A DNA stretch of 64,000 bases, taken from assembly GCA_027451865.1 (NCBI GenBank), contig DAIDHW010000001.1:969530-1033529 (forward strand), given 5' to 3'. A model generated the notes under the pieces. The model was given only the letters and a program-made list of their open reading frames with translations. It ran no database searches and was not told where the DNA came from. Below are positions 35,601 to 44,633 of the stretch, piece by piece. The translations under genes and the position numbers were made by a program. The DNA is from Leptolyngbyaceae cyanobacterium clean351 (GTDB taxonomy: Bacteria > Cyanobacteriota > Cyanobacteriia > DAIDHW01). The number at the start of each line of letters is the position of its first letter. Positions within the stretch are counted from its first letter, which is position 1.

Positions 35601-37052
35601 CTAAAACACTTCGAGACCCGGAAACTGGGTAGCCTTAGTTTGGGAGGCTTCTCCACAGGTGCGGGGGGTAGGCAAAACTTTTTCAGGATTAGCTAGGCCC
35701 TGGGGGTCAAACACCCTGCGGACCCAGCCCATGGTCTCTAGATCCGCAGGATCAAACATGTAGGGCATATAGCAGGCCTTATCAGCCCCGATGCCGTGCT
35801 CCCCGGAGATACTTCCCCCCACATCCACGCAGAGTTTGAGGATCTCCCCCCCTAGGGCCTCCACCCGCTCGAAGGTCCCCGGAGTCCGGTGGTCGTAGAG
35901 GATCAGGGGGTGGAGATTACCATCCCCGGCGTGGAAGACGTTGGCCACCGGCAGTCCGTACTCCCGGCTAAGCTGCTCAATCCTGCCGAGGACCAGGGAG
36001 AGTTGACTAGGGGGGATTACCCCATCCTGGACGTAGTAGGCGGGACTGATGTGGCCGGCGGCCGCAAAGGCAGCCTTACGCCCTTTCCACAGCCGCAGGC
36101 GCTGTTCACTAGTGTTAGCTACACTCACCTGCCGGGCCCCTTGAGCTAGGCACAAAGTCTCCACCCGCTCACAGAGGGTTTGGATCTCCGCGGCCGAACC
36201 ATCTACCTCGACTAGCAGGATGGCCGCCGCATCCCGGGGGTAGCATCCTAGGGCCACCACATCCTCCACCGCATTGATGCTCAGGTTGTCCATAATTTCC
36301 ATCCCCCCCGGCAGGATACCGCTGCGGATGATCGCCGAGACCGCTGCCCCAGCAGCCTGGATGGTGGTGAAGTCCGCAAGCAAAACCCGGACCGCCTCCG
36401 GCACCGGTAGAATCCTCAAGGTGACGGCAGTCACAATGCCCAGGGTCCCCTCAGCCCCCACCACCAGACCAGTCAGATCGTAGCCGGGTCCCTCGGGAGT
36501 GTCGCCCCCGAGGTGGACAATTTGACCGGTAGGGAGCACCAGCTCCAGCCCCAACACGTGGTTAGTTGTAACTCCGTACTTAAGGCAGTGTACCCCTCCA
36601 GAATTCTCCGCCACATTACCCCCAATGGAGCAGACTACCTGGCTCGAGGGGTCGGGAGCATAGAAAAAACCCGCCCCAGCCACCGCCTGGGTGACCCAAT
36701 CGTTGACTACCCCGGGTTGGACTACCACAACTCGGTTTTCTAGGTCCACCCGCAGGATTTCCTTCATCAGAGTGGTGACGATCAAAATCGAGTTTTCCCG
36801 GGGTAAAGCTCCCCCGGAAAGACCCGTGCCGGCGCCCCGGGGCACAAAGGGAACCCGGTACCGGTCACACACCTGCACCACTGCCGCCACCTGGGCTGTA
36901 CTGCGGGGTAACACCACCACTTTGGGTCGCTGGCGATAGCTGGTCAGGCCGTCACACTCGTAGACTAGAAGCTCCTCACGGCGCACCAGGAGGGAGCGCT
37001 TACCCACAATACTCTCTAGGGCGTGACAAATTTCTGGCCACGGAGTATTCAT
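35601..37052 (-). CDS. glcD: FAD-linked glycolate dehydrogenase subunit GlcD
   Basis: 483 residues from the ATG at 37052, which overlaps the stop of the upstream gene (ATGA). FAD-binding type 4 domain with VPRGAGTGLSGGALP, and the C-terminal FAD oxidase domain with VFHAGDGNLHPLILYD and GGSISGEHGIG. Oxidises glycolate to glyoxylate in photorespiratory carbon salvage; D-lactate dehydrogenase is the alternative. It lies at the end of the pdhB-secD-secF run. Confidence 0.9.
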   Translation of the reverse strand: MNTPWPEICHALESIVGKRSLLVRREELLVYECDGLTSYRQRPKVVVLPRSTAQVAAVVQVCDRYRVPFVPRGAGTGLSGGALPRENSILIVTTLMKEILRVDLENRVVVVQPGVVNDWVTQAVAGAGFFYAPDPSSQVVCSIGGNVAENSGGVHCLKYGVTTNHVLGLELVLPTGQIVHLGGDTPEGPGYDLTGLVVGAEGTLGIVTAVTLRILPVPEAVRVLLADFTTIQAAGAAVSAIIRSGILPGGMEIMDNLSINAVEDVVALGCYPRDAAAILLVEVDGSAAEIQTLCERVETLCLAQGARQVSVANTSEQRLRLWKGRKAAFAAAGHISPAYYVQDGVIPPSQLSLVLGRIEQLSREYGLPVANVFHAGDGNLHPLILYDHRTPGTFERVEALGGEILKLCVDVGGSISGEHGIGADKACYMPYMFDPADLETMGWVRRVFDPQGLANPEKVLPTPRTCGEASQTKATQFPGLEVF

Positions 37053-37441
37053 GGGCGCTCCCCTAACTCTGGTCCCCAAACCCACCGCCACAGGGAGTGC
37101 CGGCGGCCCTGGCGGGCAATCCGTAAAACCTGCTGGCGCAGCCGTTGTCGCTCCCGCAGGGGCAGGCCCCAGAGGATATTACGGCTTTGCCAGAGCAGAT
37201 GGGCAGCGGTCAGAGCCACACAAACAGTGATGGCAAAACTGGGCAATCGGTCTTCAACGATTAGGTAACGCAGACCGATCCAGGTAAAGTTTGTGGTCAG
37301 CAATTGCAGCCCGGGAGCCATGGACAAAAGCGCCCAAGGAGTAACTAGGGACCAGAGGGAAACAAGAATTAGCCATCGCAGGAGCACCTGTAACCGGTGC
37401 AACCGGGCCATAGCTCCCTCTAGGTTATTCTCTTGCTCCAT
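37049..37441 (-). CDS. Small two-span membrane protein between secF and glcD
   Basis: 130 residues from ATG 37441, one base after the secF stop. Hydrophobic spans at about 19-43 and 65-83, and a strongly basic C-terminal third (LRERQRLRQQVLRIARQGRR). Not recognised. The tight spacing on both sides places it in the pdhB-secD-secF-glcD transcript. Confidence 0.6.
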   Translation of the reverse strand: MEQENNLEGAMARLHRLQVLLRWLILVSLWSLVTPWALLSMAPGLQLLTTNFTWIGLRYLIVEDRLPSFAITVCVALTAAHLLWQSRNILWGLPLRERQRLRQQVLRIARQGRRHSLWRWVWGPELGERP

Positions 37442-37442
37442 A

Positions 37443-38387
37443 CTATTGGGCGGAGTCAGCCAGCAGCTGCTTTTCCTGACGCTCCCGCCACCAGGCCAGG
37501 AGAGTACTGGCAATGAAGATGCTCGAATAGGCACCAATACTAAAACCGATGGTGAGGGTGAGAGCGAAGTTATGGAGGGTTTCTCCCCCAAACAAAAGAA
37601 TCGAAACCAGGGTTAACAGGACCGTAGCAGTGGTGTTGATGGAACGGGTTAGAGTACTGTTGACTGCCTCCTCCACGATGTCATCGATGGGCCGACCAGG
37701 GTCAAGGTGCATCACCTCTCGGATCCGGTCGTAGATCACCACCGTATCCGTGACCGAGAACCCGGTAATCGTCAACAGGGCGACGATAAATAGGCTGTCG
37801 GCCTCGGTGTCGACCTGAAATATGCCTATCAAGGAATAGATACCAATGGTGATCAGCAGGTCATGGAACAGAGCCAGAATCGCAAAGATAGCGTAGTCAA
37901 GCTGAAACCGGAAGCTCAGGTAGGCCACAATCCCCACGAAGGAAACGGCCAAGGCCAGCATCCCCGAGGTGAACAACTGCTTCCCTAGGGTCGGCCCGAC
38001 GGAATCGATTTGGTTTTGTTTCGGGTCGAAGCGGCCCAATTTTTGGGATAAGGCAGTTTCCAGGCGAGTGCGCTCCTCCCCCGTGAGGTTGCGGGTGCGC
38101 AGGGAGAGGCCGTGCTTATCCACTACTTGCACACTGGTATTAGCCCCTAGGTCTTCCTGGTCGAGGACCTGGCGCACTTCGGCGGGGTTGATGGGCTGGC
38201 TGCAGCTATTGGGCTGGCTGCAGTCGAGCTCAAATTGGAGTCGAGTCCCCCCCACAAAGTCCAAACTAGGCCGGACTGGGGCTCCTAGGTGTTGCCAGGA
38301 ATAGCCCATGGCCCCAATCCCCACCAGGATAACCACCGACGAAAAGGTCCACCACCAGCGGCGATACTTAATGACCCTCAGCTTCAT
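37443..38387 (-). CDS. secF: Protein translocase subunit SecF
   Basis: 314 residues from ATG 38387 (MKLRVIKYRRWWW). Six-span RND-type module with the LDFVGGTRLQFE periplasmic motif, FSVTDTVVIYDRIRE and the SINTTATVLLTL span. With SecD it uses the proton gradient to complete protein export across the plasma and thylakoid membranes. Start overlaps the secD stop by four bases. Confidence 0.95.
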   Translation of the reverse strand: MKLRVIKYRRWWWTFSSVVILVGIGAMGYSWQHLGAPVRPSLDFVGGTRLQFELDCSQPNSCSQPINPAEVRQVLDQEDLGANTSVQVVDKHGLSLRTRNLTGEERTRLETALSQKLGRFDPKQNQIDSVGPTLGKQLFTSGMLALAVSFVGIVAYLSFRFQLDYAIFAILALFHDLLITIGIYSLIGIFQVDTEADSLFIVALLTITGFSVTDTVVIYDRIREVMHLDPGRPIDDIVEEAVNSTLTRSINTTATVLLTLVSILLFGGETLHNFALTLTIGFSIGAYSSIFIASTLLAWWRERQEKQLLADSAQ

Positions 38388-39844
38388 GATCCGGTCCTCA
38401 GGGAGGTAGGGGGTACAGGTGGCAAGTTGGGACAGTAAAACTGCAGTTTGCGCAGCTGGGGCACATTCAGGGAAATAAACAGGAAGGTGCGGCTGCAGGT
38501 GTAGGCGGTGAACAGGCTTACCAAAACCCCCAAGGCCAGGGTGAGGGCAAACCCCCGCACTAACCCAGCCCCCAACCAAAACAGGGCCGCGCAGGAAATC
38601 AAGGTGGTGACATGGCTATCCAGAATGCTGGAGAAGGCCCGGTGAAAACCATTATCCACGGAGCGATATAGGGTCTTGCCGGCCCGTAGCTCCTCCCGGG
38701 TGCGCTCAAAGATCAGCACGTTGGCGTCCACTGCCATACCAATGCTGAGGATAAACCCGGCAATCCCAGGCAGGGTTAAGGTCACCCCCAACAGGTCAAA
38801 GCTGGCATAGGTGAGCAGGGTGTAGATCAAAAGACAAAGGTCAGCGATCGCCCCGGGTAGCCGGTAGTAGACCACCATAAATACCAGCACTAGGGCTAGG
38901 CCCCCGGCACCAGCATAAATGCTGCGTTGGATGCTATCTCGACCTAGGGTAGCGCCGACGGTGCGGTTCTCGACGATTTTCACTGGGTTAGGTAGGGCTC
39001 CTCCCTTCAGCTGGATGGCTAGGTCCGTAGCCTGCTGGGCAGTAAACCTACCGGTGATCACGGCGTTACCACCGGTAATCCCGTTGGCGGCAAACTCAGG
39101 CCCAACGGTAGGGGAGCTAATAAGTTGGTCATCAAGGAATATGCCGATGGAGCGGCCCGTACCGGCTAACTCCTTAGTCAGGGAGGCGAATAGGGCTGCC
39201 CCCTGGGAATTAAACTTCAGGCCGACGTTCCAGTTATTGGCTGAGCCAGTGGGGACTGCGTAGGCATCTTGGAGGTCCTTACCCGTTAGGCCGACGCTGG
39301 TGAACTGGTCGAGGATCGCTTGGCGAGTGGCTTGGATTTTCTTGAGGTTCTCCTGGATCGCCTGCTGGTTGGCCGCTAAGGCCGCCTGGTCATGGGGATC
39401 GTTGTTGAGGGCTTGGGCTTGGGCGTTGAGCTGGGCTTGCTGGGCTAGGTACTGCTGCAAGACGGTGGCTTCCACCCCCAAACTGGCGGTGGAGTCAGGT
39501 TTTTGGGCTCTGAATTCCAACTGGGCCGTACCCCCCAAGACCCGCTCCGCCTGTTGGGGGTCGTTAACCCCGGGTAACTGGACTAGAATCTGGTCGTGGC
39601 CGGCGGTTTGGACTAGGGCTTCCGATACCCCTAAACCGTTCACCCGCCCCTCGAGGACCCGCCGGACCGCCTCTAGGTCACGGGCGCTGATGGGCTGGTT
39701 ATTGGGGCCGGGTAGGACTTGGATAGTCAACTGGGACCCACCCCGCAGGTCTAAGCCCAGGTGGATTGGTAACTTAATCACTACCCCTAGGGAGGCAATC
39801 AGTAGCACCAAGAGCAGGCCCAGAATCGCGCGGTGTTTTTGCAT
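38384..39844 (-). CDS. secD: Protein translocase subunit SecD
   Basis: 486 residues. One N-terminal span, then LGLDLRGGSQLTIQV, a large periplasmic part with an Ala/Gln-rich helical insertion (about 130-180), and five C-terminal spans with GMAVDANVLIFERTREEL. Partner of SecF. Eighteen bases downstream of pdhB. Confidence 0.95.
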   Translation of the reverse strand: MQKHRAILGLLLVLLIASLGVVIKLPIHLGLDLRGGSQLTIQVLPGPNNQPISARDLEAVRRVLEGRVNGLGVSEALVQTAGHDQILVQLPGVNDPQQAERVLGGTAQLEFRAQKPDSTASLGVEATVLQQYLAQQAQLNAQAQALNNDPHDQAALAANQQAIQENLKKIQATRQAILDQFTSVGLTGKDLQDAYAVPTGSANNWNVGLKFNSQGAALFASLTKELAGTGRSIGIFLDDQLISSPTVGPEFAANGITGGNAVITGRFTAQQATDLAIQLKGGALPNPVKIVENRTVGATLGRDSIQRSIYAGAGGLALVLVFMVVYYRLPGAIADLCLLIYTLLTYASFDLLGVTLTLPGIAGFILSIGMAVDANVLIFERTREELRAGKTLYRSVDNGFHRAFSSILDSHVTTLISCAALFWLGAGLVRGFALTLALGVLVSLFTAYTCSRTFLFISLNVPQLRKLQFYCPNLPPVPPTSLRTGS

Positions 39845-39862
39845 GGTGTTAAGAGGGGAGAG

Positions 39863-40846
39863 CTAGACCTGGAGGGCAACCGTTTTTTCCACCGCCTCAA
39901 CAATCTGGAGTGGTTGCACAATAGTGAGGTTTTCTAAGCTGCCGTTGTAGGGGGTGGGAATATCAGCGGAGGAGAGTCGCAGGACCGGCGCATCTAGCTG
40001 GTCAAAGTAGTTGTCGTTGATGCTAGCCACAATCTCAGCGCCAATCCCGCCAGTCTTCATGCACTCCTCAACCACGATTACCCGGTGGGTCTTGGTGATG
40101 GAGGGGCCGATGGTTTGCCAGTCCAGGGGTTTGAGGGAAATTAGGTCAATCACCTCCGGGTCAAACCCCCGCCCCTCGAGGGTCTTCACCGCCTGGAGGA
40201 CGTGGTGACGCATGCGGGAGTAGGTAAGGATAGTGACGTCTTGGCCGGGGCGCACGACCTCCGCTCGGTCTAGGGGCAGGACGTACTCAGCCTCCGGCAA
40301 GGACTCCTTTAGGTTGTAGAGCAGGACGTGCTCAAAAAACAGCACTGGGTTATCGTCCCGGATTGCCGCCTTGAGGAGACCCTTAGCGTTATAGGGAGTG
40401 GAGCAGGCGACAATTTTTAGGCCGGGGACAGCTTGAAAGTAGGCCTCCAATCGCTGGGAGTGTTCTGCTCCTAGCTGCCGGCCTACCCCCCCGGGCCCCC
40501 GGATCACCAGGGGGATCTTAAAGTTGCCCCCGGAGGTGTAGCGCAGCATGCCGGCGTTATTGGATATCTGGTTGAAGGCCAGCAGCAAAAACCCCATGTT
40601 CATGCCCTCAACGATGGGCCGTAGACCAGTCATGGCCGCCCCCACCGCCATGCCAGTAAAGCTGTTCTCAGCAATAGGGGTATCCAGCAGCCGCAGATCG
40701 CCGTACTTTTTGTACAGGTCCTTGGTGACTTTGTAGGAACCCCCGTAGTGACCTACGTCTTCACCGAGCACAAATACGGAGGGGTCCCGGGCCATCTCTT
40801 CATCGATGGCCTCCCGCAGGGCGTTAAAGAGGAGAGTTTCTGCCAT
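39863..40846 (-). CDS. pdhB: Pyruvate dehydrogenase E1 component, beta subunit
   Basis: 327 residues from the Met at 40846 ([18 protein letters not shown]). Thiamine-pyrophosphate pyrimidine domain with [34 protein letters not shown] and [15 protein letters not shown]. Joins PdhA in the decarboxylating step that feeds acetyl-CoA and fatty acid synthesis. It heads the minus-strand run pdhB-secD-secF-membrane protein-glcD; the pdhB-secD-secF order is familiar from other cyanobacteria. Confidence 0.95.
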   Translation of the reverse strand: MAETLLFNALREAIDEEMARDPSVFVLGEDVGHYGGSYKVTKDLYKKYGDLRLLDTPIAENSFTGMAVGAAMTGLRPIVEGMNMGFLLLAFNQISNNAGMLRYTSGGNFKIPLVIRGPGGVGRQLGAEHSQRLEAYFQAVPGLKIVACSTPYNAKGLLKAAIRDDNPVLFFEHVLLYNLKESLPEAEYVLPLDRAEVVRPGQDVTILTYSRMRHHVLQAVKTLEGRGFDPEVIDLISLKPLDWQTIGPSITKTHRVIVVEECMKTGGIGAEIVASINDNYFDQLDAPVLRLSSADIPTPYNGSLENLTIVQPLQIVEAVEKTVALQV

Positions 40847-40937
40847 TGCCTCACATGGTGGCTGCAATAGCGATCATAGCCCACCAAGAGCCCTGCGGGA
40901 CCAGAGGGGGAGTTTTTCGGCCCGGTCCCCTAGGGCC

Positions 40938-42086
40938 CTAGTGATGGTGGTCCCCGGGATGGTGGTGGTCGTGATGGTCATGGTGGTGCTGGTGGGCTGG
41001 GGACCCCTGGGGGTTGACCGTCAAAGCCGGGGCCGCCAACAGGGCAGCGATCTGGGGGTCAGCCCAGGCTGCTGCCATGGTCAAGAACTCCGGATGGTCA
41101 TTGACACAGGGCATCTGGATGTAAGTGACCTGAGGATACCGCTGGCTGAGGGAGACGAGAATATGCTCCACGTCCAAGAGGGTTTCATGGTTCTCGGTGA
41201 CAAAGCCGATGGGCATAAACACCAAGGCTCGAGCCCCCAGCTCGATCAGATTCTGGGCGGCCTGGGTGACGTCAGGGGTCGTCCACTCGATTAGGGGGGT
41301 GTCGTGGTTGAGCCAACCGATGGAGATGAGCGGATAGCGATAGATCAGACGCTCGCGCACCTGGTCGTAGAGGGCTTGGCTTTCTTGGATACCGGAGGTA
41401 AACCCCTTAGCCTTGTGGGGGCAACCATGGTTCATCAGTACGATACCCACCTGGGACGGTAGATAGTTTTGGGCTAGGTTAGCGTGGATCTTCTCCTCCA
41501 CCAGATTGGCCAACAGGTCAATGTAGGTGGGTTGATTATAGAAGGAGGGGATGTAGCGCTGGCCCTTAAGCCAGTGGGCATCTCCAGAGGCAGTCTGGGC
41601 CAAGGCAGCATTTACCTGTTCCACGGCAATACCACTGGTAAAGATGGAGTCTACCACCAGCAGGGGATAGATAAGCAGCTTGTCAAACCCCTGGGCCTGA
41701 ATCTGGGGCAAGACTTGGGCTGGCAGAAAAGGGGCACAAAAATTGAAAGCCTTAAAGACCTGCACCCGTTCTCCCCAGGTGGCCTGGAGGCGCTGTTCGA
41801 TGCCCGCTCGCTGACGCTCGAAGATGGTGTTGTGGGGGGAAACAAAGTGGTCGTGCTGATGACCCCACTCATGGCGGTCAAACATGGCCAGAACCCGTGC
41901 CAGGGGGGGATATACCCAGGTAGGCACCGGGGCAAACTTCGCCGTGAGAAGGTTGAGGGCCTGCTCGTTGTAGTTTGCAAAGTCCGCGTAACTTTCGACT
42001 TCGCCGTAGCCCATCAACAGTACGGCTACCCGGTCTTGGCTAGCATGGGTAGCTGACAGCTCCAATTTCTCTGGTGTGGCAACCAC
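40938..42086 (-). CDS. Ferrochelatase-like protein with histidine-rich C-terminal tail
   Basis: 382 residues. The chelatase fold is recognisable from VAVLLMGYGEVESYADF, the helical middle, and the late VFMPIGFVTENHETLLDVE, which is the HemH region with the metal-contacting Glu and His. The last 20 residues are almost all His and Asp (HQHHHDHHDHHHPGDHHH). The usual HemH N-terminal motif LLxNLGGP is changed. A cobalt or nickel chelatase or metal store, as in CbiX, is as likely as iron chelation into protoporphyrin. Confidence 0.75.
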   Translation of the reverse strand: MVATPEKLELSATHASQDRVAVLLMGYGEVESYADFANYNEQALNLLTAKFAPVPTWVYPPLARVLAMFDRHEWGHQHDHFVSPHNTIFERQRAGIEQRLQATWGERVQVFKAFNFCAPFLPAQVLPQIQAQGFDKLLIYPLLVVDSIFTSGIAVEQVNAALAQTASGDAHWLKGQRYIPSFYNQPTYIDLLANLVEEKIHANLAQNYLPSQVGIVLMNHGCPHKAKGFTSGIQESQALYDQVRERLIYRYPLISIGWLNHDTPLIEWTTPDVTQAAQNLIELGARALVFMPIGFVTENHETLLDVEHILVSLSQRYPQVTYIQMPCVNDHPEFLTMAAAWADPQIAALLAAPALTVNPQGSPAHQHHHDHHDHHHPGDHHH

Positions 42087-42136
42087 GGATTTCTCCCGAC
42101 GTCAAAATAGGTAGGCATCCTTAGGGTAACATCCCC

Positions 42137-42691
42137 CTAGGGGGGATGGGGAGGCTCAAACCGGGCCCCCGTATGGCCAGTGACTACCCATAACAGGGCC
42201 CGGGCACCGTCACGCCAAACCTTCAGCACCGACTCTGGAGCGCGTTGGCAGGGAACCACTATCGGTTCCAGGCTAATCCCGTGGCTGCCGAAGACAATGT
42301 CACCCACCAGCTCGGCCCGGGGCATATGGTCCGAGGAGGTGACCAGATACACCCGGGTGATGCCGAGGCGGTGGAAAGTGTTTACCAAAGTCGTGAAGTT
42401 AGTGACGGTGTCGACGGCCCGATAGTCCAGGTGCAGCCGAGACATGCTGATGTCTTCCCGGGCAAATACCCAGTCCTCGTAGCCAGGGCTAGAACCGGAG
42501 GAAACCCAAATCGGGAGCCCCGGATGGATCCGGGCAAAAGCGGCAGCGAATTGCTCTCGATGGGGGTCTCCCCCGAGAACCAGGAGCGCTTGGGGAGGGG
42601 GTGGGGCTTGCCGGGGGCGGCAGGCCGCCACTAGGGTAATAATCAAGAGCAGCAGGGCACTGGTTTGCCACCACCTGAAGCTGGATCGCAT
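42137..42691 (-). CDS. DUF218/YdcF-like lipoprotein
   Basis: 184 residues from ATG 42691. Signal peptide with lipobox (LLLLIITLVAAC) and then ALLVLGGDPHREQFAAAF, with VYLVTSSDHMPRA further on, the DUF218 signature (ElyC/SanA/YdcF family, linked to envelope polysaccharide metabolism). Divergent from wecB with 37 bp between starts, including eight C at 42721-42728, so a shared role in surface polysaccharide is plausible. Confidence 0.75.
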   Translation of the reverse strand: MRSSFRWWQTSALLLLIITLVAACRPRQAPPPPQALLVLGGDPHREQFAAAFARIHPGLPIWVSSGSSPGYEDWVFAREDISMSRLHLDYRAVDTVTNFTTLVNTFHRLGITRVYLVTSSDHMPRAELVGDIVFGSHGISLEPIVVPCQRAPESVLKVWRDGARALLWVVTGHTGARFEPPHPP

Positions 42692-42728
42692 TAGTTTTTG
42701 TTTGGGAATTTCACCCTCTACCCCCCCC

Positions 42729-43856
42729 ATGTTACAAGCACCGATCAAAGTTTGCGTCACCTTGGGCACCCGGCCGGAGGCTATTAAGCTCGCACCGGTA
42801 ATTCGACTGCTGCGCGAATCTGCCTACTTTCAAGCTCAGGTGGTGCTCACCGGCCAACACCGGGAAATGGTAGACGAGTTGATGAAGCTATTTGAAATTG
42901 TCCCCGACCACAATCTGCAAATTATGCAGACTCAACAGTCCTTGACAGATATTACCTGCCGCAGTCTCCAGGGTCTGGAGGGAATTTTTCGCCAACTGCA
43001 GCCTCAGCTAGTACTTGTCCAGGGAGACACTACTACCGCCTTTGCCGCGGCCCTAGCTGCCTTCTACCAGCAAATTCCGGTCGGTCACGTGGAAGCTGGT
43101 CTGCGCACGGACGATCTATTTAATCCCTATCCAGAGGAAGCCAACCGCCGCCTAATTTCCCAAATTGCCCAGCTACACTTCGCCCCGACGGCCCAAGCCG
43201 TCGAAAACCTAGACCGTTCTGGGGTTAGGGTAGGCGTCCATCAAACCGGCAACACGGTGATTGACGCCCTCCTCCAGGTGGCTAGCCGTCAACCCACCTG
43301 CGTAGTCCCGGGGCTAGACTGGCAAAAGCACCAAGTCCTCTTGACTACGGTCCATCGCCGGGAGAACTGGGGTGAGCCCCTAGGGGCGATCGCCGGGGCC
43401 CTCCTAGAGGTACTCCATACCTCTCCCCGGGTGGCGATTCTTTTGCCCCTGCATCCTAACCCCCAAGTCCGCGGGCCCCTGCGGGCTCATCTGGCCGACC
43501 ATCCCCGGGCTTTTCTAGTAGAACCGCTAGACTATCCCCAGCTGGTAGCAGCCATGCAGCACTGTACCCTAGTCCTGACAGATTCTGGGGGACTCCAGGA
43601 GGAAGCCCCTAGCTTTGGCAAGCCAGTACTAGTGCTGCGGCAGACCACGGAACGACCGGAAGCGGTAGCAGCGGGTACAGCGAGACTAGTAGGTACCGAG
43701 CCGAGTCAAATCGTCACTGCAGTCCACCAACTGCTGACCGAGCCCGATACCTATCAGCGCATGGCCACTGCCACCAATCCCTTTGGGGATGGCCAGGCTG
43801 CCCAGCGGATTCTAGCCATTCTTGAGAATTACTTTCTGTGCGTTTCTCCCTCCTAG
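42729..43856 (+). CDS. wecB: UDP-N-acetylglucosamine 2-epimerase (non-hydrolysing)
   Basis: 375 residues from ATG 42729. VTLGTRPEAIKLAPVI at the start, VLTGQHREMVDELMKLF, VQGDTTTAFAAAL, GHVEAGLRT, and the late LTDSGGLQEEAPSFGKPVLV. Converts UDP-GlcNAc to UDP-ManNAc for surface polysaccharides. The 3' end overlaps the next gene by 19 bases. Confidence 0.93.
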   Translation: MLQAPIKVCVTLGTRPEAIKLAPVIRLLRESAYFQAQVVLTGQHREMVDELMKLFEIVPDHNLQIMQTQQSLTDITCRSLQGLEGIFRQLQPQLVLVQGDTTTAFAAALAAFYQQIPVGHVEAGLRTDDLFNPYPEEANRRLISQIAQLHFAPTAQAVENLDRSGVRVGVHQTGNTVIDALLQVASRQPTCVVPGLDWQKHQVLLTTVHRRENWGEPLGAIAGALLEVLHTSPRVAILLPLHPNPQVRGPLRAHLADHPRAFLVEPLDYPQLVAAMQHCTLVLTDSGGLQEEAPSFGKPVLVLRQTTERPEAVAAGTARLVGTEPSQIVTAVHQLLTEPDTYQRMATATNPFGDGQAAQRILAILENYFLCVSPS

Positions 43857-44575
43857 ACCGCTTCCAGGGGGCCTTGGTGGGGGCAGGCCTAGGGCATGGG
43901 GCAGGCTTTAGGACCCTGATGGAAAACTGGTCTGGGGCAGGGGAGCTGTCGGCGAGGCGGGAAGAACCATGGATCCTAGAGGCAGTCATCCCTTTAAGCC
44001 TCTTTCACCACGAAGACTGGGGGCGCCTAGGACAGGCAGTGACAGAGCAACTGGAGCCCACTCACCCCCACTTGCTCGGCAGCGCCCAAGCTTTAGCTTT
44101 TACTTTCCACTTGATCCTGACGGAGCGGTTTAGTCCCGTTGACCTGTGGACTAGGCTACCGGCCATCCTCAATCCTCCGGGGTGGTGGGAAACCCTGCTG
44201 ACTTGTCAGACCGCTAGCCTTGAAGCTACCCTAACCCACCTGAGGGCCCTGGGCTTGTCCCCGGGCGACCGGGTCACCGCTCTGGGCTTGTACTGTTTCC
44301 TCTGCACGCCCAATCATCCCCCCCTAGCCCTGGGGCGGGCCCGGCAGACGGGAGAACAGAGCGAAGTTACTGTCACATTGACGGGGGCTTTGGGGGGGGC
44401 CTACAATGGAGGCCTGAGTCTCCCCGGTTGGTATCTAGAGACAAACTTACCCCTCAAAAGAGCGGCGGCAAATCTCCTAGCCCACTGGGCTGGGGTTTAC
44501 CACTTGCCCTGTCGGGAAGTTTATCCCAAGCTGGGGGTGTCAGCGCCGGGGCTGATGCGTCCGGGGTCTGGTTAG
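43838..44575 (+). CDS. ADP-ribosylglycohydrolase-like protein
   Basis: 245 residues from a GTG inside the end of wecB. RFQGALVGAGLGH near the start and LTGALGGAYNGGLSLP near residues 190-205 are the two loops of the ADP-ribosylglycohydrolase fold. Many of the Asp ligands for Mg (GDxxG, DxD) are missing, so it may lack activity. Cyanobacteria commonly hold such a reduced form. Confidence 0.6.
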   Translation: MRFSLLDRFQGALVGAGLGHGAGFRTLMENWSGAGELSARREEPWILEAVIPLSLFHHEDWGRLGQAVTEQLEPTHPHLLGSAQALAFTFHLILTERFSPVDLWTRLPAILNPPGWWETLLTCQTASLEATLTHLRALGLSPGDRVTALGLYCFLCTPNHPPLALGRARQTGEQSEVTVTLTGALGGAYNGGLSLPGWYLETNLPLKRAAANLLAHWAGVYHLPCREVYPKLGVSAPGLMRPGSG

Positions 44576-44633
44576 TGTTTGCCTCCCAGAATTTTTTGCA
44601 GACTCCCGTTGAGGCCATAACTGTGGTCCATCC

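Noticed and set aside
42721-42728. Run of eight C between the divergent genes as a phase-variable promoter switch
   Set aside because: It ends directly before the wecB ATG where short C runs are common in this genome, and no promoter spacing depends on it visibly.
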